A DNA stretch of 64,000 nt from CAYLPJ01 sp964385465 (GTDB lineage Bacteria; Planctomycetota; Phycisphaerae; SM23-33), in contig CAYLPJ010000017.1 of the NCBI GenBank assembly GCA_964385465.1, positions 41,088 to 105,087 on the forward strand, written 5' to 3'. Position numbers and translations under genes: made by a program. This document shows positions 46,995 through 55,593 of this stretch, in pieces (the first letter of the stretch is position 1; the number at the start of each line of letters is the position of its first letter). The notes beneath the pieces are model-generated. The model saw only the letters and a program-made list of their open reading frames with translations. It had not been told where the DNA came from and made no database searches.

Positions 46995-48109
46995 GACTGT
47001 CCTTCGCTGAATGCGACCTTCAGGGCCTCGACGATCCGCCCGGCCGTGCGGACGTAAACCTCCCGGTCGCTGCCGATCGGGTCGGGCACGTCGCCGCGGG
47101 GGTCCAGCCGGCGGACCTTCTCGCCGGCCTCGGGCGCCATCCGCAACACATCGGCGACGTGAGAATCCGTCATGCACCATACCAGATCGGCCTGATGAAT
47201 CAACTCCCTTGTCAACTGGCGGCTGCGGTGGCGGGAGATGTCCGCGCCGAGCTGCCTGGCGGCGATCACCGCCTCCCGCGTTGCCCGCGCGCCGTCGGCG
47301 GCGAACAGGCCCGCCGACAGCACCCGCTCGCCCTTGGAGGGCAGCTCGCCGACGCGGCAGCCGAGTTCGTCGGCCAGCATCTTCTTGGCCAGGCCCCCCG
47401 CCATCGCGCTGCGGCAGGTGTTGCCCGTGCAGACGATCAGGATCGTCCGGCGGGCCATGCGGCGGACCTCCGCGGCCGAGACGGCGCCCTCGCGGAGGAC
47501 CTCCCACCCGTCGCCGTCGCAGCGGACGATCGTGCTGTCGGTGCCCAGCGCCGTCGGGCCGCTGTCGATCAGCAGGTCGATGCGCCCGTCGAGGTCGGCC
47601 AGGACCTCCTCGCCCGATCGCGGCGAGGGCCGGCCGGCCAGGTTCGCGCTGGGCGCCACGACGGGCACGCGGACGGCCGAGAGCATCGCGCGGGCGACCG
47701 GCTCGTCGGGACAGCGCAGGCCCAGGAAGTCATTGAAGCACAGGCGTTCGTAGAGGCCCTTGCGGCGCCGCAGGTTGCGGTCGGCCAGCCGCCCCCCCGC
47801 CGGGACGAGAAGCGTGATCGGCCCGGGCCAGCCGCGGTCGATCAGCCGCCGGGCGATCCGGAGCGGCTTCCCGACGTAGCGCCCGACCTCGTCGGCGCCG
47901 CCGACATGCACGCTGAACGGGCGCGACGGGCGTTCTTTCAACTCGCGGAGCCGCTCGATCGTCCTGGCGTCCGTCGCGGCCGCGGCGATGCCGTAGACCG
48001 TCTCGGTCGCGAACCCCACCAGCCCGCCTTTGCGCAGCACCCGGACCCCGGCCTCGGCGGCCGGCGCGATCTCCGCCTCCGTGCTGACCCGAATGACGTC
48101 CGTTGCCAC
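46991..48109 (-). CDS. YrdC/Sua5 domain fused to low-molecular-weight phosphatase
   Basis: A 372-residue two-domain protein. The GTG at 48109 is chosen because of GAGG 8 bases upstream and because it precedes the first conserved strand. Residues 8-195 are a YrdC/TsaC domain (GGLVGFATETVYGIAAAA, LKERPSRPFSVHV, WPGPITLLVPA, PSANLAGRPSP), which makes threonylcarbamoyl-AMP for tRNA t6A. From residue 217 on is a low-molecular-weight tyrosine-phosphatase fold with the P-loop CTGNTCRSAMA and the C-terminal Asp-Pro in DVPDPIG. The Thr in CTGNT matches the arginine-phosphatase YwlE type. The frame is continuous across the junction; an internal Met precedes the phosphatase part. rpiB overlaps by ATGA. 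Confidence 0.92.
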   Translation of the reverse strand: MATDVIRVSTEAEIAPAAEAGVRVLRKGGLVGFATETVYGIAAAATDARTIERLRELKERPSRPFSVHVGGADEVGRYVGKPLRIARRLIDRGWPGPITLLVPAGGRLADRNLRRRKGLYERLCFNDFLGLRCPDEPVARAMLSAVRVPVVAPSANLAGRPSPRSGEEVLADLDGRIDLLIDSGPTALGTDSTIVRCDGDGWEVLREGAVSAAEVRRMARRTILIVCTGNTCRSAMAGGLAKKMLADELGCRVGELPSKGERVLSAGLFAADGARATREAVIAARQLGADISRHRSRQLTRELIHQADLVWCMTDSHVADVLRMAPEAGEKVRRLDPRGDVPDPIGSDREVYVRTAGRIVEALKVAFSEGQS

Positions 48110-48413
48110 GTGCGTACCTCGGGTGGCATTATGCCTCCGCGCCCGAGGGCCCGTCAAGGCGGCGCTGGGCTCAACTGGCGATGCCCGCCGCCACCAAGAA
48201 CTGGAGAGGTGCCTGTACCTTCCCGTGCCCGTCGCATTGCGCGGCGCGGGTCTCCCGGCGGACTAACCATCCCCCGCCCGCGCCCGCCCTCTACGCCCTC
48301 GACAAGCAGGCCGACTCCGCCCGATCACAAGCCCGACCCGCTGGCACGACAGCACGCAGGTCCGCGTGGCCACGCCCCCCTGCAGGGGGGCGGCCGAGCA
48401 ATTTCCGAGTTGA
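48110..48413. other. Gene-free stretch upstream of a PEP-CTERM gene remnant
   Basis: About 300 bases between the GTG start of the fusion gene and a decayed reading frame. No convincing ORF. Its only visible structure is the palindrome at 48374-48391. AT-richer bases at 48397-48422 are the only promoter-like stretch. Confidence 0.5.
48374..48391. repeat. Perfect 18-base palindrome with extended stem
   Basis: GCCCCCCTGCAGGGGGGC is self-complementary, and flanking GGCC on both sides (48368-48371 and 48392-48395) extends the stem with a 2-base bulge. No T-run follows, so it is not a classical terminator. It could be a REP-like element or a protein-binding site. Confidence 0.5.
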
Positions 48414-48650
48414 TTTATCGACGATTGTCTTGGCCCGCAGTTCGGCTGGAAGGAGTCCGACGAGAGCGGCGGCGCGGTCTTCGGCAAGCGTCAGCCCCAA
48501 AGGGTCTACCCCTTCGAGGGTCCCCCGGAGTTGCCGGAGACGAATCGCAAGATGGACCCGGCCTTCGCCCTGATCCCCGAGCCGGGGACGCCGGCCCTGC
48601 TGTGCCCTGTGGCGCTGATCGAACTGGTGCGCCGAGGGCGAGGCCGGTAG
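48414..48650 (+). pseudogene. C-terminal remnant of a PEP-CTERM protein gene
   Basis: This frame opens right after a stop at 48411 with no plausible start, and reads FIDDCLGPQFGWKESDESGG and onwards for 78 codons. It ends ALIPEPGTPALLCPVALIELVRRGRGR (core IPEPGTPALL, hydrophobic run, basic end), an intact PEP-CTERM sorting tail, before TAG at 48648. The upstream coding sequence is gone or scrambled. The next gene, 251 bases on, is another PEP-CTERM protein, so this is probably what remains of a tandem neighbour. The 251 bases between show no further gene. Confidence 0.6.
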
Positions 48651-48901
48651 GCTCCGACGGCAGCAAGGTGGACCGCTACGGAGGGAGAAGCCGGTCGGCG
48701 CTCTCGCGGCATCCTCCCGAACCGTTCCCGGGTCCGGTTGGAAGTGCGCGCATGCGGTTCTACCCTTCTCAATGCACGAACCCCGGAACCGGGCTACTGA
48801 ACCGCGGGGCGCACGGCTCGGTTTGGCCCGGCAGGAAACGCCGCGCTTCGCTGCCGCCCTGTTGCGCCAGGGGCGAGTTCCCCTCTCGGAGGACAATCCC
48901 C

Positions 48902-49930
48902 ATGACGTTTCGCGCAACAATCACGGCCGTTTGCAGTGTGCTCGGCCTTTGCCTGTCGTGCCCGCTCGAAGCCCGGGCCGACATCCCCACGGTCCCGGTC
49001 GGTGATCCCTGCAACCCGGCAGACCCCGGCACCGGATACGGGAGTGTAGACTACGGCTACAACATCGGCGTGTACGAGGTGACCGCCGGAGAGTATACGG
49101 AATTCCTGAATGCCGTGGCGGACATGGACCCCTACGGCCTCTACAACCCCGACATGAGCAGCACCACCTCCCCGGAGCACGGGTGCAACATTCAGCGCGA
49201 GGGAAGCGGCGTGACGGGCGATCCGTACGCATACAGCGTGCCACAGGACTGGTCGGAGCACCCGGTCAACCATGTCGGCTGGGCAGACGCCGCCCGATTC
49301 GCCAACTGGCTGCACAACGGGCAGCCCGACGGGGCCGTCGGCCCGGGCACGACAGAGGACGGCGCCTACCAGCTCAACGGGGCCACCATCAATGCCGAGC
49401 TCCTCGCCATCACGCGCGAGCAGGACTGGCGATGGGCCCTTTCGAACGAGGACGAATGGTATAAGGCCGCCTACTACGACGCCAACGCCGGCACGTACTA
49501 CACGTATCCCACCGGAAGCAACAGCGTTCCGACATCCGAGCCCCCGCCCGGCACCGACATGGTCGCCGGTTCGGCGAACTACGATGACAACGATTACAGC
49601 GACGGCTGGTTCGACATCGCTTTGGTCGGCTCCTATACCGCCAAGCCCTCCGACAGCCCCACGGGCACATACGATCAGGGAGGCAACGTGGCCGAATGGG
49701 TGGAGGCGACCCTCAACGTGGACTACCGGGTCGTCCGCGGCGCCGCTTACGACGGCGGCACATGGTATATGCAGTCCCAACACCCCTTCTGGGCGTACCC
49801 CGATGACGAGGATGCCAGTTTCGGCTTCCGCGTCGTACAGGTGCCCGAGCCGGCGACCATCTCGCTGCTGCTGGCCGCGGCCGCGACTCTGTGCAGTCGG
49901 CCTGCCCGCCGCCGTCGTCCGACGTGTTGA
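48902..49930 (+). CDS. Secreted FGE/SUMF1-fold protein with PEP-CTERM tail
   Basis: A 342-residue protein with a signal peptide (ending CPLEARAD), start supported by GGAGG 10 bases upstream. The middle is an FGE-sulfatase (SUMF1/C-type-lectin-like) domain: NIGVYEVTAGEYTEFLNAVA, HPVNHVGWADAARFANWLHNG, LSNEDEWYKAAYYD, TYDQGGNVAEWVEA, YRVVRGAAYDGG and SFGFRVV. It lacks the paired Cys expected near the end of true formylglycine-generating enzymes, so it is unlikely to activate the sulfatase at the left edge. It ends VPEPATISLLLAAAATL plus an Arg-rich tail, a PEP-CTERM sorting signal. Likely a surface-anchored binding protein. Confidence 0.9.
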   Translation: MTFRATITAVCSVLGLCLSCPLEARADIPTVPVGDPCNPADPGTGYGSVDYGYNIGVYEVTAGEYTEFLNAVADMDPYGLYNPDMSSTTSPEHGCNIQREGSGVTGDPYAYSVPQDWSEHPVNHVGWADAARFANWLHNGQPDGAVGPGTTEDGAYQLNGATINAELLAITREQDWRWALSNEDEWYKAAYYDANAGTYYTYPTGSNSVPTSEPPPGTDMVAGSANYDDNDYSDGWFDIALVGSYTAKPSDSPTGTYDQGGNVAEWVEATLNVDYRVVRGAAYDGGTWYMQSQHPFWAYPDDEDASFGFRVVQVPEPATISLLLAAAATLCSRPARRRRPTC

Positions 49931-50021
49931 GGGCGGAGGTCTCCCACCCTGACTGCCCGGGCCCATGGTGATCGCCGAGGCCAACTGACTGTCCTCGGTT
50001 GTACGTGGATGGGGTCCGCGA

Positions 50022-51188
50022 TCACGTTCCCCCCGCCGCCCCCGCGCCCTTGCGGTAGGCCGTCGGGGTGACGCCGGCGAGGGCCTTGAAGGAGCGGCAC
50101 ATGTTCGAGACGTACTCGAAGCCGCAGCGAACGGCAATGTCCACCAGCGGCAGGTGCGTCCGGCGAAGCAGCCGGCGGGCGTGGACGACGCGGAGGCGCT
50201 GGAGCTCCCGCGAGGGCGTGCGCCCCAGCGCGGCGACGAACCGCCGCTGGACCGTTCGCCGGCTGGCCGGCATGCGGTCGTACATCTCGGCCAGGCTCGC
50301 ATCCTCCGGCGGGGTCTCCCGCAGGTAGGCCAGGGCCGCCCCGACCAGCTCGTCGGCCGGGCGGTACTCCGTCGACGGGCGGGGCACGATGCCCGACGGG
50401 GACACGGTGACCTCCCGGCGGCTGCGGCGCCCGGCGAGAAGCCCCGCCAGCAGCCCGGCGGCCTCGGCGCCCACGCGGGGCAGGTCCAGGTCCACCGCCG
50501 AGAGCCCCGGGGAGACGTGGCGGCAGTGGACCGGGGCGTCCTCGGAGGACAGGATGGCAACGTCGCCGGGCACGCCGAGCCCGGACGTGCGGGCGGTCCG
50601 GGCCAGGGCCGAGGCCATCACTCCCGCGGCGGCCATCACCGCCACCGGCCTGGGCAGCGAAAGCAGCCAGGGCTCGATATCCGCCGGCCGCGTGGCCGAG
50701 AAGAACGACGCCGAACCGGGCGCCGGCTCCGGCGGGAAGCTGTCGCAGTCGAAGCCGGCGTCGGCGAGCTCGGCGACGAAGCCTTCGCGGCGGCGGAGGC
50801 ACCATGCGGGCCCGGCGCCGAGGAAGGCGAACCGCGAAAATCCCTGGTCGATCAGGAACCTCGCCCCCATCCTGCCGACGCGGTGCTCGTCGATGCGGAC
50901 GACGGGGCGGTGGTCCGGCTCGCCGCGCCCGAAGAACCACGCCACGGCCCGCCCGGGCGCGCGGAGCGGCTCCCATAGGTCCCAGTCGGCGTCGGCGATC
51001 AGCCCGTCGAAGTCGCGGGCCAGGAAGTCGGCGACCATGCGGTCCATGTCGCGAAGGAGAAGCTGGGGAACGAACGTGGAGACGGTCCACTCGGGGTTGA
51101 ACGCGTGGATGCCCCCCAGCAGGGGCTCGACGTACTCCAGGTGCCCGGGCGGGAAGAGCCCGACGTGGATCGGCTGTTGCGTGGCCAT
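50022..51188 (-). CDS. XylR-type regulator (LacI-like sensor plus AraC HTH), second copy
   Basis: A 388-residue protein. The start at 51188 (MATQQPIHVGLFPPG) has GGAG 7 bases upstream and fits the family N-terminus better than the in-frame start 18 codons earlier. Residues 5-270 resemble a LacI/periplasmic-binding sensor (VRIDEHRVGRMGARFLIDQGFSRFAFLG, VAILSSEDAP, LSAVDLDLPRVGAEAAGLLAGLL). The AraC-type double helix-turn-helix ends DIAVRCGFEYVSNMCRSFKALAGVTPTAYRK. It shares architecture with the regulator at 11025 but is clearly divergent. It is transcribed away from the HzsA-related/quinoprotein operon and probably controls it. Confidence 0.9.
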   Translation of the reverse strand: MATQQPIHVGLFPPGHLEYVEPLLGGIHAFNPEWTVSTFVPQLLLRDMDRMVADFLARDFDGLIADADWDLWEPLRAPGRAVAWFFGRGEPDHRPVVRIDEHRVGRMGARFLIDQGFSRFAFLGAGPAWCLRRREGFVAELADAGFDCDSFPPEPAPGSASFFSATRPADIEPWLLSLPRPVAVMAAAGVMASALARTARTSGLGVPGDVAILSSEDAPVHCRHVSPGLSAVDLDLPRVGAEAAGLLAGLLAGRRSRREVTVSPSGIVPRPSTEYRPADELVGAALAYLRETPPEDASLAEMYDRMPASRRTVQRRFVAALGRTPSRELQRLRVVHARRLLRRTHLPLVDIAVRCGFEYVSNMCRSFKALAGVTPTAYRKGAGAAGGT

Positions 51189-51213
51189 GGCATGCTCCGA
51201 TGGGTGTCGCTTT

Positions 51214-51242
51214 ATGATAATAAAAACGTCGTAAGCTGACAA
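51214..51242 (-). promoter_or_regulatory. Sigma70-type promoter of the second XylR-type gene
   Basis: On the minus strand TTGTCA (51237-51242), 17 bases, then TATCAT (51214-51219), in an AT-rich patch of the 141-base divergent region. The start codon is 25 bases downstream. No equally clear promoter was found for the plus-strand operon. Confidence 0.5.
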
Positions 51243-51329
51243 ACACGCCCGGCCGGTGTGTTGCTAGCATGGTCTCTCGTTGGCTTGGGCGCCGGGGCGT
51301 GCCCGGCCGGCGAGACGGGAGCATCGGCG

Positions 51330-53873
51330 ATGATCGAACAGCGTACGGGCATCCTGCGGCGTCTGGCGTGGGCGGCGGCGTGTCTGGCCCTCGCGGGCGG
51401 GTCCGCGACGGCGGAGAAGGCGACGGGCGTCAAGCCCGCGCGGCGCAGCTTCCGCGACGAGCGCCCGACCGAGGGTCTGCTGGCGAAGATGCTCGCCGGG
51501 CCGCTGAAGGACGTCGAGGAGGTCGTCTTCGCCGTCCACTCCCCCACCGGGTGGCACTGGTACGAGACGTTCGGCTACGTCTGCGAGAACCCCCGCCAGA
51601 AGAAATACTCCCACCGCGGGCGGCTGGTGCGGCTGAACCTGCGGACCGGCGAGGCGGAGGACATCCTGGTCGACCTGAGCGGCTCGATCCGCGACCCGTG
51701 CGTCAGCTACGACGGCAAGCGGGTGCTGTTCTCCTACCGCAAAGGGGGCCGGGAACATTTCAACCTCTACGAGATCGGCGCCGACGGCAAGGGTCTGCGG
51801 CAGATCACCGACGGGCCGTGGGACGACATCGAGCCGGTCTACGTCCCCGACGGCGGGATCGTCTTCTGCTCCGGGCGGTGCAAGCGATGGGTGCCCTGCT
51901 TCACCACGCCGGTCGCCATCCTCTACCGCTGCGAGGCCGACGGCTCGGGCCTGCGGGCGCTGTCCAGCAATGTCGAGCACGACAACACGCCCTGGGTCAT
52001 GCCCGACGGACGCATCCTCTACACCCGATGGGAATACGTCCTCCGCGGCGTGATGAGCTTCCACCACCTCTGGACGATGAACCCCGACGGCACGGGCCAG
52101 ATGGTCTACTTCGGCAACGCGCTGGACGGCACGCTGATGATCGACGCCAAGCCCATCCCCGGCAGCGACCGCGTGGCCGCCATCTTCGGGGTCTGGCATG
52201 GCGGGCCCGAGCACAACGGCTGCCTCGCCACCGTCCACGCCGACGCCGGGCCCGATCACAGGCCGGCCGCGAGGGTCGTCAACCCCCCGGGCATCGAGTG
52301 GAAGGAGCCGGAGTGGCGGAAGGTCGTCAAACGGATCCGCGACGACCAGGGCGAACTCCGCGACCCCTACCCCATCAGCGACGACTGCTACCTCGTCGCC
52401 TGGGAGAACTGCCTGCTGGTCATGGACGGCCGGGGGCGGTTCGAGGTCGTCCACCGCCTGCCCGGCCGGCAAAGGCCCACCCTCCACGAGCCGCGCCCCC
52501 TGGTGCCCCGCCCGCGCGAGCCGGTCATCGCCCCCAAGGTGGACCTGGCGGCCGACACCGCCCACGTGATGCTCACCGACGTGACGATCGGGCGGAACAT
52601 GGACGGCGTCGAGCCGGGGGACGTCGCCTCGCTGTTGATCCTCGAGGACCTGGCCAAGCCGGTGACCTTCGGGCCGACAGTCGAGCCGCAGATCGGCCAG
52701 CACAACCTCCAGCGGATCGTCGGCGAGGTGCCCGTCGAGCCGGACGGCTCGGCCTGGTTCGAGGTCCCCGCCGGGCGGAGCCTGCTGTTCGTCGCCCTCG
52801 ACGCCAACGGCCGGGCCGTCAAGCCCATGCGCAGCTTCGTGACCTTCATGCCCGGCGAGGTGGCCGGATGCGTCGGCTGCCACGAGCACCGCAGCATGAC
52901 GCCGCCGGACGGCACGCCGACGGTGGCGGCGCTCCGCCGCCCGCCCAGCCGCCCCGAGCCGCCGGCAGGCATCCGCCACGGCGTGATCGACTTCGGGCGC
53001 GACGTCCAGCCGATCCTCGACCGCCACTGCGTCCGCTGCCACAACAGCGAGGCATACCGCGGCGGCGTGCTGCTGGTCGCAGACCGCGGGCCGGCGATGT
53101 CCATCGGCTACGCCACGGCCAGGAAGCTCTACAACCAGGGCGGCGGGGACGGCAACGTCGCGCCCTACCGCTCCGGCAGCGGCGACGACAAGCTGCTCAA
53201 GCACTTTGGCCCCAGCCACCACGACGTGACCCCCACGGCCGAGGAACTGCGGATCGTCCGGCTGTGGCTGGACAGCGGCGCGACGGGCGCGGGGACCTAC
53301 GCGGCGCTGGGCAGCGGCATCGTCGGCGGGGAGAGCGAGCTGTGGAACCCCCTGCCCGCCGAGCACGTCGCCGCCCAGACCGACGTGCTCCAACGCCGCT
53401 GCGACCGCTGCCACATGTGGCGCAAGCGGACCGACCGCGACCTGCGCTTCCGCTGCCCGCGCTTCCCCATGCGGGCGCTGGGGCCGGTCCGGTCCAACCT
53501 CGACCACCCCGAGAAGTCCATCGTCCTCCGCGCCCCGCTCGCCGAGGCCGCCGGCGGGCTGGGCCTGTGCAAGGACAAGAAGACCGGCAAGGCGGTGACC
53601 GTCTTCGCCGACACCTCCGACCCGGACTACCGCAAGCTGCTGGGCGTGATCCGCCACGCCGCCGGGATGCTCCGGAAGGTCAAACGCTACGACATGCCCG
53701 GCTTCGTGCCCAACGAGCACTACATCCGCGAGATGAAACGCTACGGCGTCCTGCCGCGCGACTACCGCCCCGGCGAGGACCCCATCGACGTCTACGAGGT
53801 GGACCAGGCGTACTGGAAATCCTTCTGGCCCGTGCCGCAGCGCGCCCCGCAGGCGAAGGAGAGCTATCGATGA
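51330..53873 (+). CDS. HzsA-related secreted triheme c-type cytochrome
   Basis: An 847-residue protein. The ATG at 51330 follows GGGAG and begins a signal peptide (RRLAWAAACLALAGGSATA). Residues about 60-400 are TolB-like propeller blades (DPCVSYDGKRVLFSYRKGG, EIGADGKGLRQITDGPWDDIEPVYVPDGGIVFCSGR, WTMNPDGTG), followed by the segment resembling the hydrazine synthase alpha middle domain. Three c-type heme sites are CVGCH (514-518), CVRCH (567-571) and CDRCH (691-695). Known: HzsA-related proteins are widespread in planctomycetes that do not make hydrazine. An electron-transfer or oxidase role is inferred. ATGA overlap with a quinoprotein-like propeller gene supports a two-component periplasmic redox module. 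Confidence 0.85.
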   Translation: MIEQRTGILRRLAWAAACLALAGGSATAEKATGVKPARRSFRDERPTEGLLAKMLAGPLKDVEEVVFAVHSPTGWHWYETFGYVCENPRQKKYSHRGRLVRLNLRTGEAEDILVDLSGSIRDPCVSYDGKRVLFSYRKGGREHFNLYEIGADGKGLRQITDGPWDDIEPVYVPDGGIVFCSGRCKRWVPCFTTPVAILYRCEADGSGLRALSSNVEHDNTPWVMPDGRILYTRWEYVLRGVMSFHHLWTMNPDGTGQMVYFGNALDGTLMIDAKPIPGSDRVAAIFGVWHGGPEHNGCLATVHADAGPDHRPAARVVNPPGIEWKEPEWRKVVKRIRDDQGELRDPYPISDDCYLVAWENCLLVMDGRGRFEVVHRLPGRQRPTLHEPRPLVPRPREPVIAPKVDLAADTAHVMLTDVTIGRNMDGVEPGDVASLLILEDLAKPVTFGPTVEPQIGQHNLQRIVGEVPVEPDGSAWFEVPAGRSLLFVALDANGRAVKPMRSFVTFMPGEVAGCVGCHEHRSMTPPDGTPTVAALRRPPSRPEPPAGIRHGVIDFGRDVQPILDRHCVRCHNSEAYRGGVLLVADRGPAMSIGYATARKLYNQGGGDGNVAPYRSGSGDDKLLKHFGPSHHDVTPTAEELRIVRLWLDSGATGAGTYAALGSGIVGGESELWNPLPAEHVAAQTDVLQRRCDRCHMWRKRTDRDLRFRCPRFPMRALGPVRSNLDHPEKSIVLRAPLAEAAGGLGLCKDKKTGKAVTVFADTSDPDYRKLLGVIRHAAGMLRKVKRYDMPGFVPNEHYIREMKRYGVLPRDYRPGEDPIDVYEVDQAYWKSFWPVPQRAPQAKESYR

Positions 53874-55444
53874 CCCATCGCATCGCCCTGACGTCCGCGG
53901 CGGCCCTGCTGTGCATCGCGGCCGCCGGCGGCCTGGCCGACCAGCCGCTCCAGTGGGCCAACAGCCCCGGGCACAACATGGTCATCGACGCGGCGAACCT
54001 GCCCGTGACGCTCACGGAGGCCAACCGCCTCTGGCGGACGCCGCTGGGCGGCAAGTGGGCCTGGCCCCAGCCGACGGTCGCCGGGGACAAGCTGCTGATC
54101 GCCACGGACATCCGCTCCGTTCAGGGCCAGCGGCTGCGCAAGGCAACCGAGCGAGCCAACGGCAGCGCGGTGATGTGCCTGGACGCCCGCACCGGCGCGA
54201 TCCTCTGGCAGCTTCCCTCCCCGGCGTACGGCTACCACGGGGCGTCCTACGGCGCGTGCGGGTCGGTGGTCGTGCGCGGCGGGCGGGCGTACGTCTACTT
54301 CACGCACTTCGTGCTCTGCCTGGACCTCGAGGGCCAGGCCAACGGCAACGACGGGCCGTTCGAGGCCGAGCTGCGCTACATGACCAGCAAACACGCCGAG
54401 CCGCCGCGGGCGCTGCTGGACAGCGACGGCGACATCCTCTGGGCCTACGCGATGCGCCGCCACCAGCCGGTGCATCACGACGGCGTCGGCGGCAGCGTGG
54501 TCGTCGACGACGACTACGTCTACGTCCCCACCAGCCACTGCTGCGGCAGCGAGCGCCCGGGCGCGGCGTGGAAGAAGGGCGACCGCCGGGCCTACACCAA
54601 ACGCTACTGCCCCAACCTCGTCGTGCTGGACCGCCGCACCGGGCGGCTGGTCGCCACCGACGACATCCGCGTGCCCGAGGTCTTCCACGGGCAGTGGTCC
54701 ACGCCGACGCTGGCGCAGGCCAACGGCAGGACGCTGATCCTCTACGGCGACGGCTTCGGCGTGCTGCACGCCTTCGCAAAGCCCGAGCCGGTCGGCCAGG
54801 ACGGCGAGCCACGCACCCTCGAGCGCATCTGGTGGTTCGACTGCAACCCGCCCGACCTGCGGGCCGGGACGTACCCCACCGAGGGAATGTCCTACCCCGA
54901 GAAACGCAAGCTCGGCAAGGGACCGGCCGAGATCATCGCCACGCCCGTCTTCCACAAGAGTCGCGTCTTCGTCGCCATCGGCCGCGACGACCACTGGAGC
55001 AACCGCAACAGCTTCGGCGCGCTGACGTGCATCGACCCGACCGGCACCGGGGACGTGACCGGGACCCACGCGGTGTGGCAGAACCGCGACGTGGGGCGGA
55101 CGCAGGCGACGGTGTCGGTCAGCGACGACGGCCTGCTCTTTCTGCCCGACGACGCCGGGATGATGCACTGCATCGACGCCGAGACGGGCAAGCACCACTG
55201 GACGCACGAACTCAACCACGGCGTCACCTGCCGCTCGCAACTGCTCGCCGACGGGAAGGTGTACGTGCAGACCGACAAGAAGAAGCGGTGGTACGTCTTC
55301 GCCGCCTCCGACGAGAAGAAGCTGCTCTTCGAGGGCGACTCGGAGAAGGCCGCCTACGCCACCCCCGCCGCCGTCGACGGGCGGATGTTCGTTCTCACCC
55401 CCAAGCACGTCTCGGCCTACGGGACGGTCGAGGGCGCCCGGTAG
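53870..55444 (+). CDS. Secreted PQQ-like beta-propeller protein
   Basis: A 524-residue protein with a signal peptide (ending GGLADQ). It contains repeated PQQ-type propeller blades: MCLDARTGAILWQLPS, VVLDRRTGRLVATDDI, HCIDAETGKHHWTHEL and KVYVQTDKKKRWYVFAA. A vicinal Cys pair at 224-225 (SHCCGSERPG) recalls the Cys-Cys ring of PQQ alcohol dehydrogenases, but no clear Asp catalytic base or calcium site can be assigned, so it may equally be a non-catalytic BamB-like propeller. It overlaps the HzsA-related gene by ATGA. Its substrate, perhaps a sugar or alcohol, is unknown. Confidence 0.85.
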   Translation: MTHRIALTSAAALLCIAAAGGLADQPLQWANSPGHNMVIDAANLPVTLTEANRLWRTPLGGKWAWPQPTVAGDKLLIATDIRSVQGQRLRKATERANGSAVMCLDARTGAILWQLPSPAYGYHGASYGACGSVVVRGGRAYVYFTHFVLCLDLEGQANGNDGPFEAELRYMTSKHAEPPRALLDSDGDILWAYAMRRHQPVHHDGVGGSVVVDDDYVYVPTSHCCGSERPGAAWKKGDRRAYTKRYCPNLVVLDRRTGRLVATDDIRVPEVFHGQWSTPTLAQANGRTLILYGDGFGVLHAFAKPEPVGQDGEPRTLERIWWFDCNPPDLRAGTYPTEGMSYPEKRKLGKGPAEIIATPVFHKSRVFVAIGRDDHWSNRNSFGALTCIDPTGTGDVTGTHAVWQNRDVGRTQATVSVSDDGLLFLPDDAGMMHCIDAETGKHHWTHELNHGVTCRSQLLADGKVYVQTDKKKRWYVFAASDEKKLLFEGDSEKAAYATPAAVDGRMFVLTPKHVSAYGTVEGAR

Positions 55445-55468
55445 CGGCGCGGGTCGCCGCGAAACACC

Positions 55469-55484
55469 GTCCGCTCCGTCGGAC
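55469..55484 (+). terminator. Short hairpin after the quinoprotein-like gene
   Basis: GTCCG-CTCCGT-CGGAC, a 5-base-pair stem 24 bases after the stop at 55444. There is no T-run, so termination is only a possibility. Confidence 0.2.
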
Positions 55485-55502
55485 CACACGCGTCGGAACG
55501 GC

Positions 55503-55516
55503 AATTCCCCGAAAAC
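55503..55516 (+). promoter_or_regulatory. 14-base motif AATTCCCCGAAAAC upstream of LEPR/dockerin gene
   Basis: Identical to the sequence 95 bases before the giant LEPR-XLL gene; here it lies 77 bases before the start. A TATTCT sequence about 25 bases downstream (near 55542) could be a -10 element, which would place the motif in an activator position. Confidence 0.4.
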
Positions 55517-55593
55517 ACTGGAAGATCCCGCCAGGGCGCGGTATTCTCGTTGCGCAGTGCGACCGCAGGTTTCTCCAACCACGAGGACGCACC

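Noticed and set aside
48902..49930. Formylglycine-generating enzyme that would activate the sulfatase at 1-239
   Set aside because: The domain is present but the catalytic cysteines are not, and the protein carries a PEP-CTERM surface-sorting tail.
51189..51329. A clear promoter for the HzsA-related operon
   Set aside because: Candidate boxes such as CTGACA and TTGCTA are wrongly spaced; only the minus-strand promoter is convincing.
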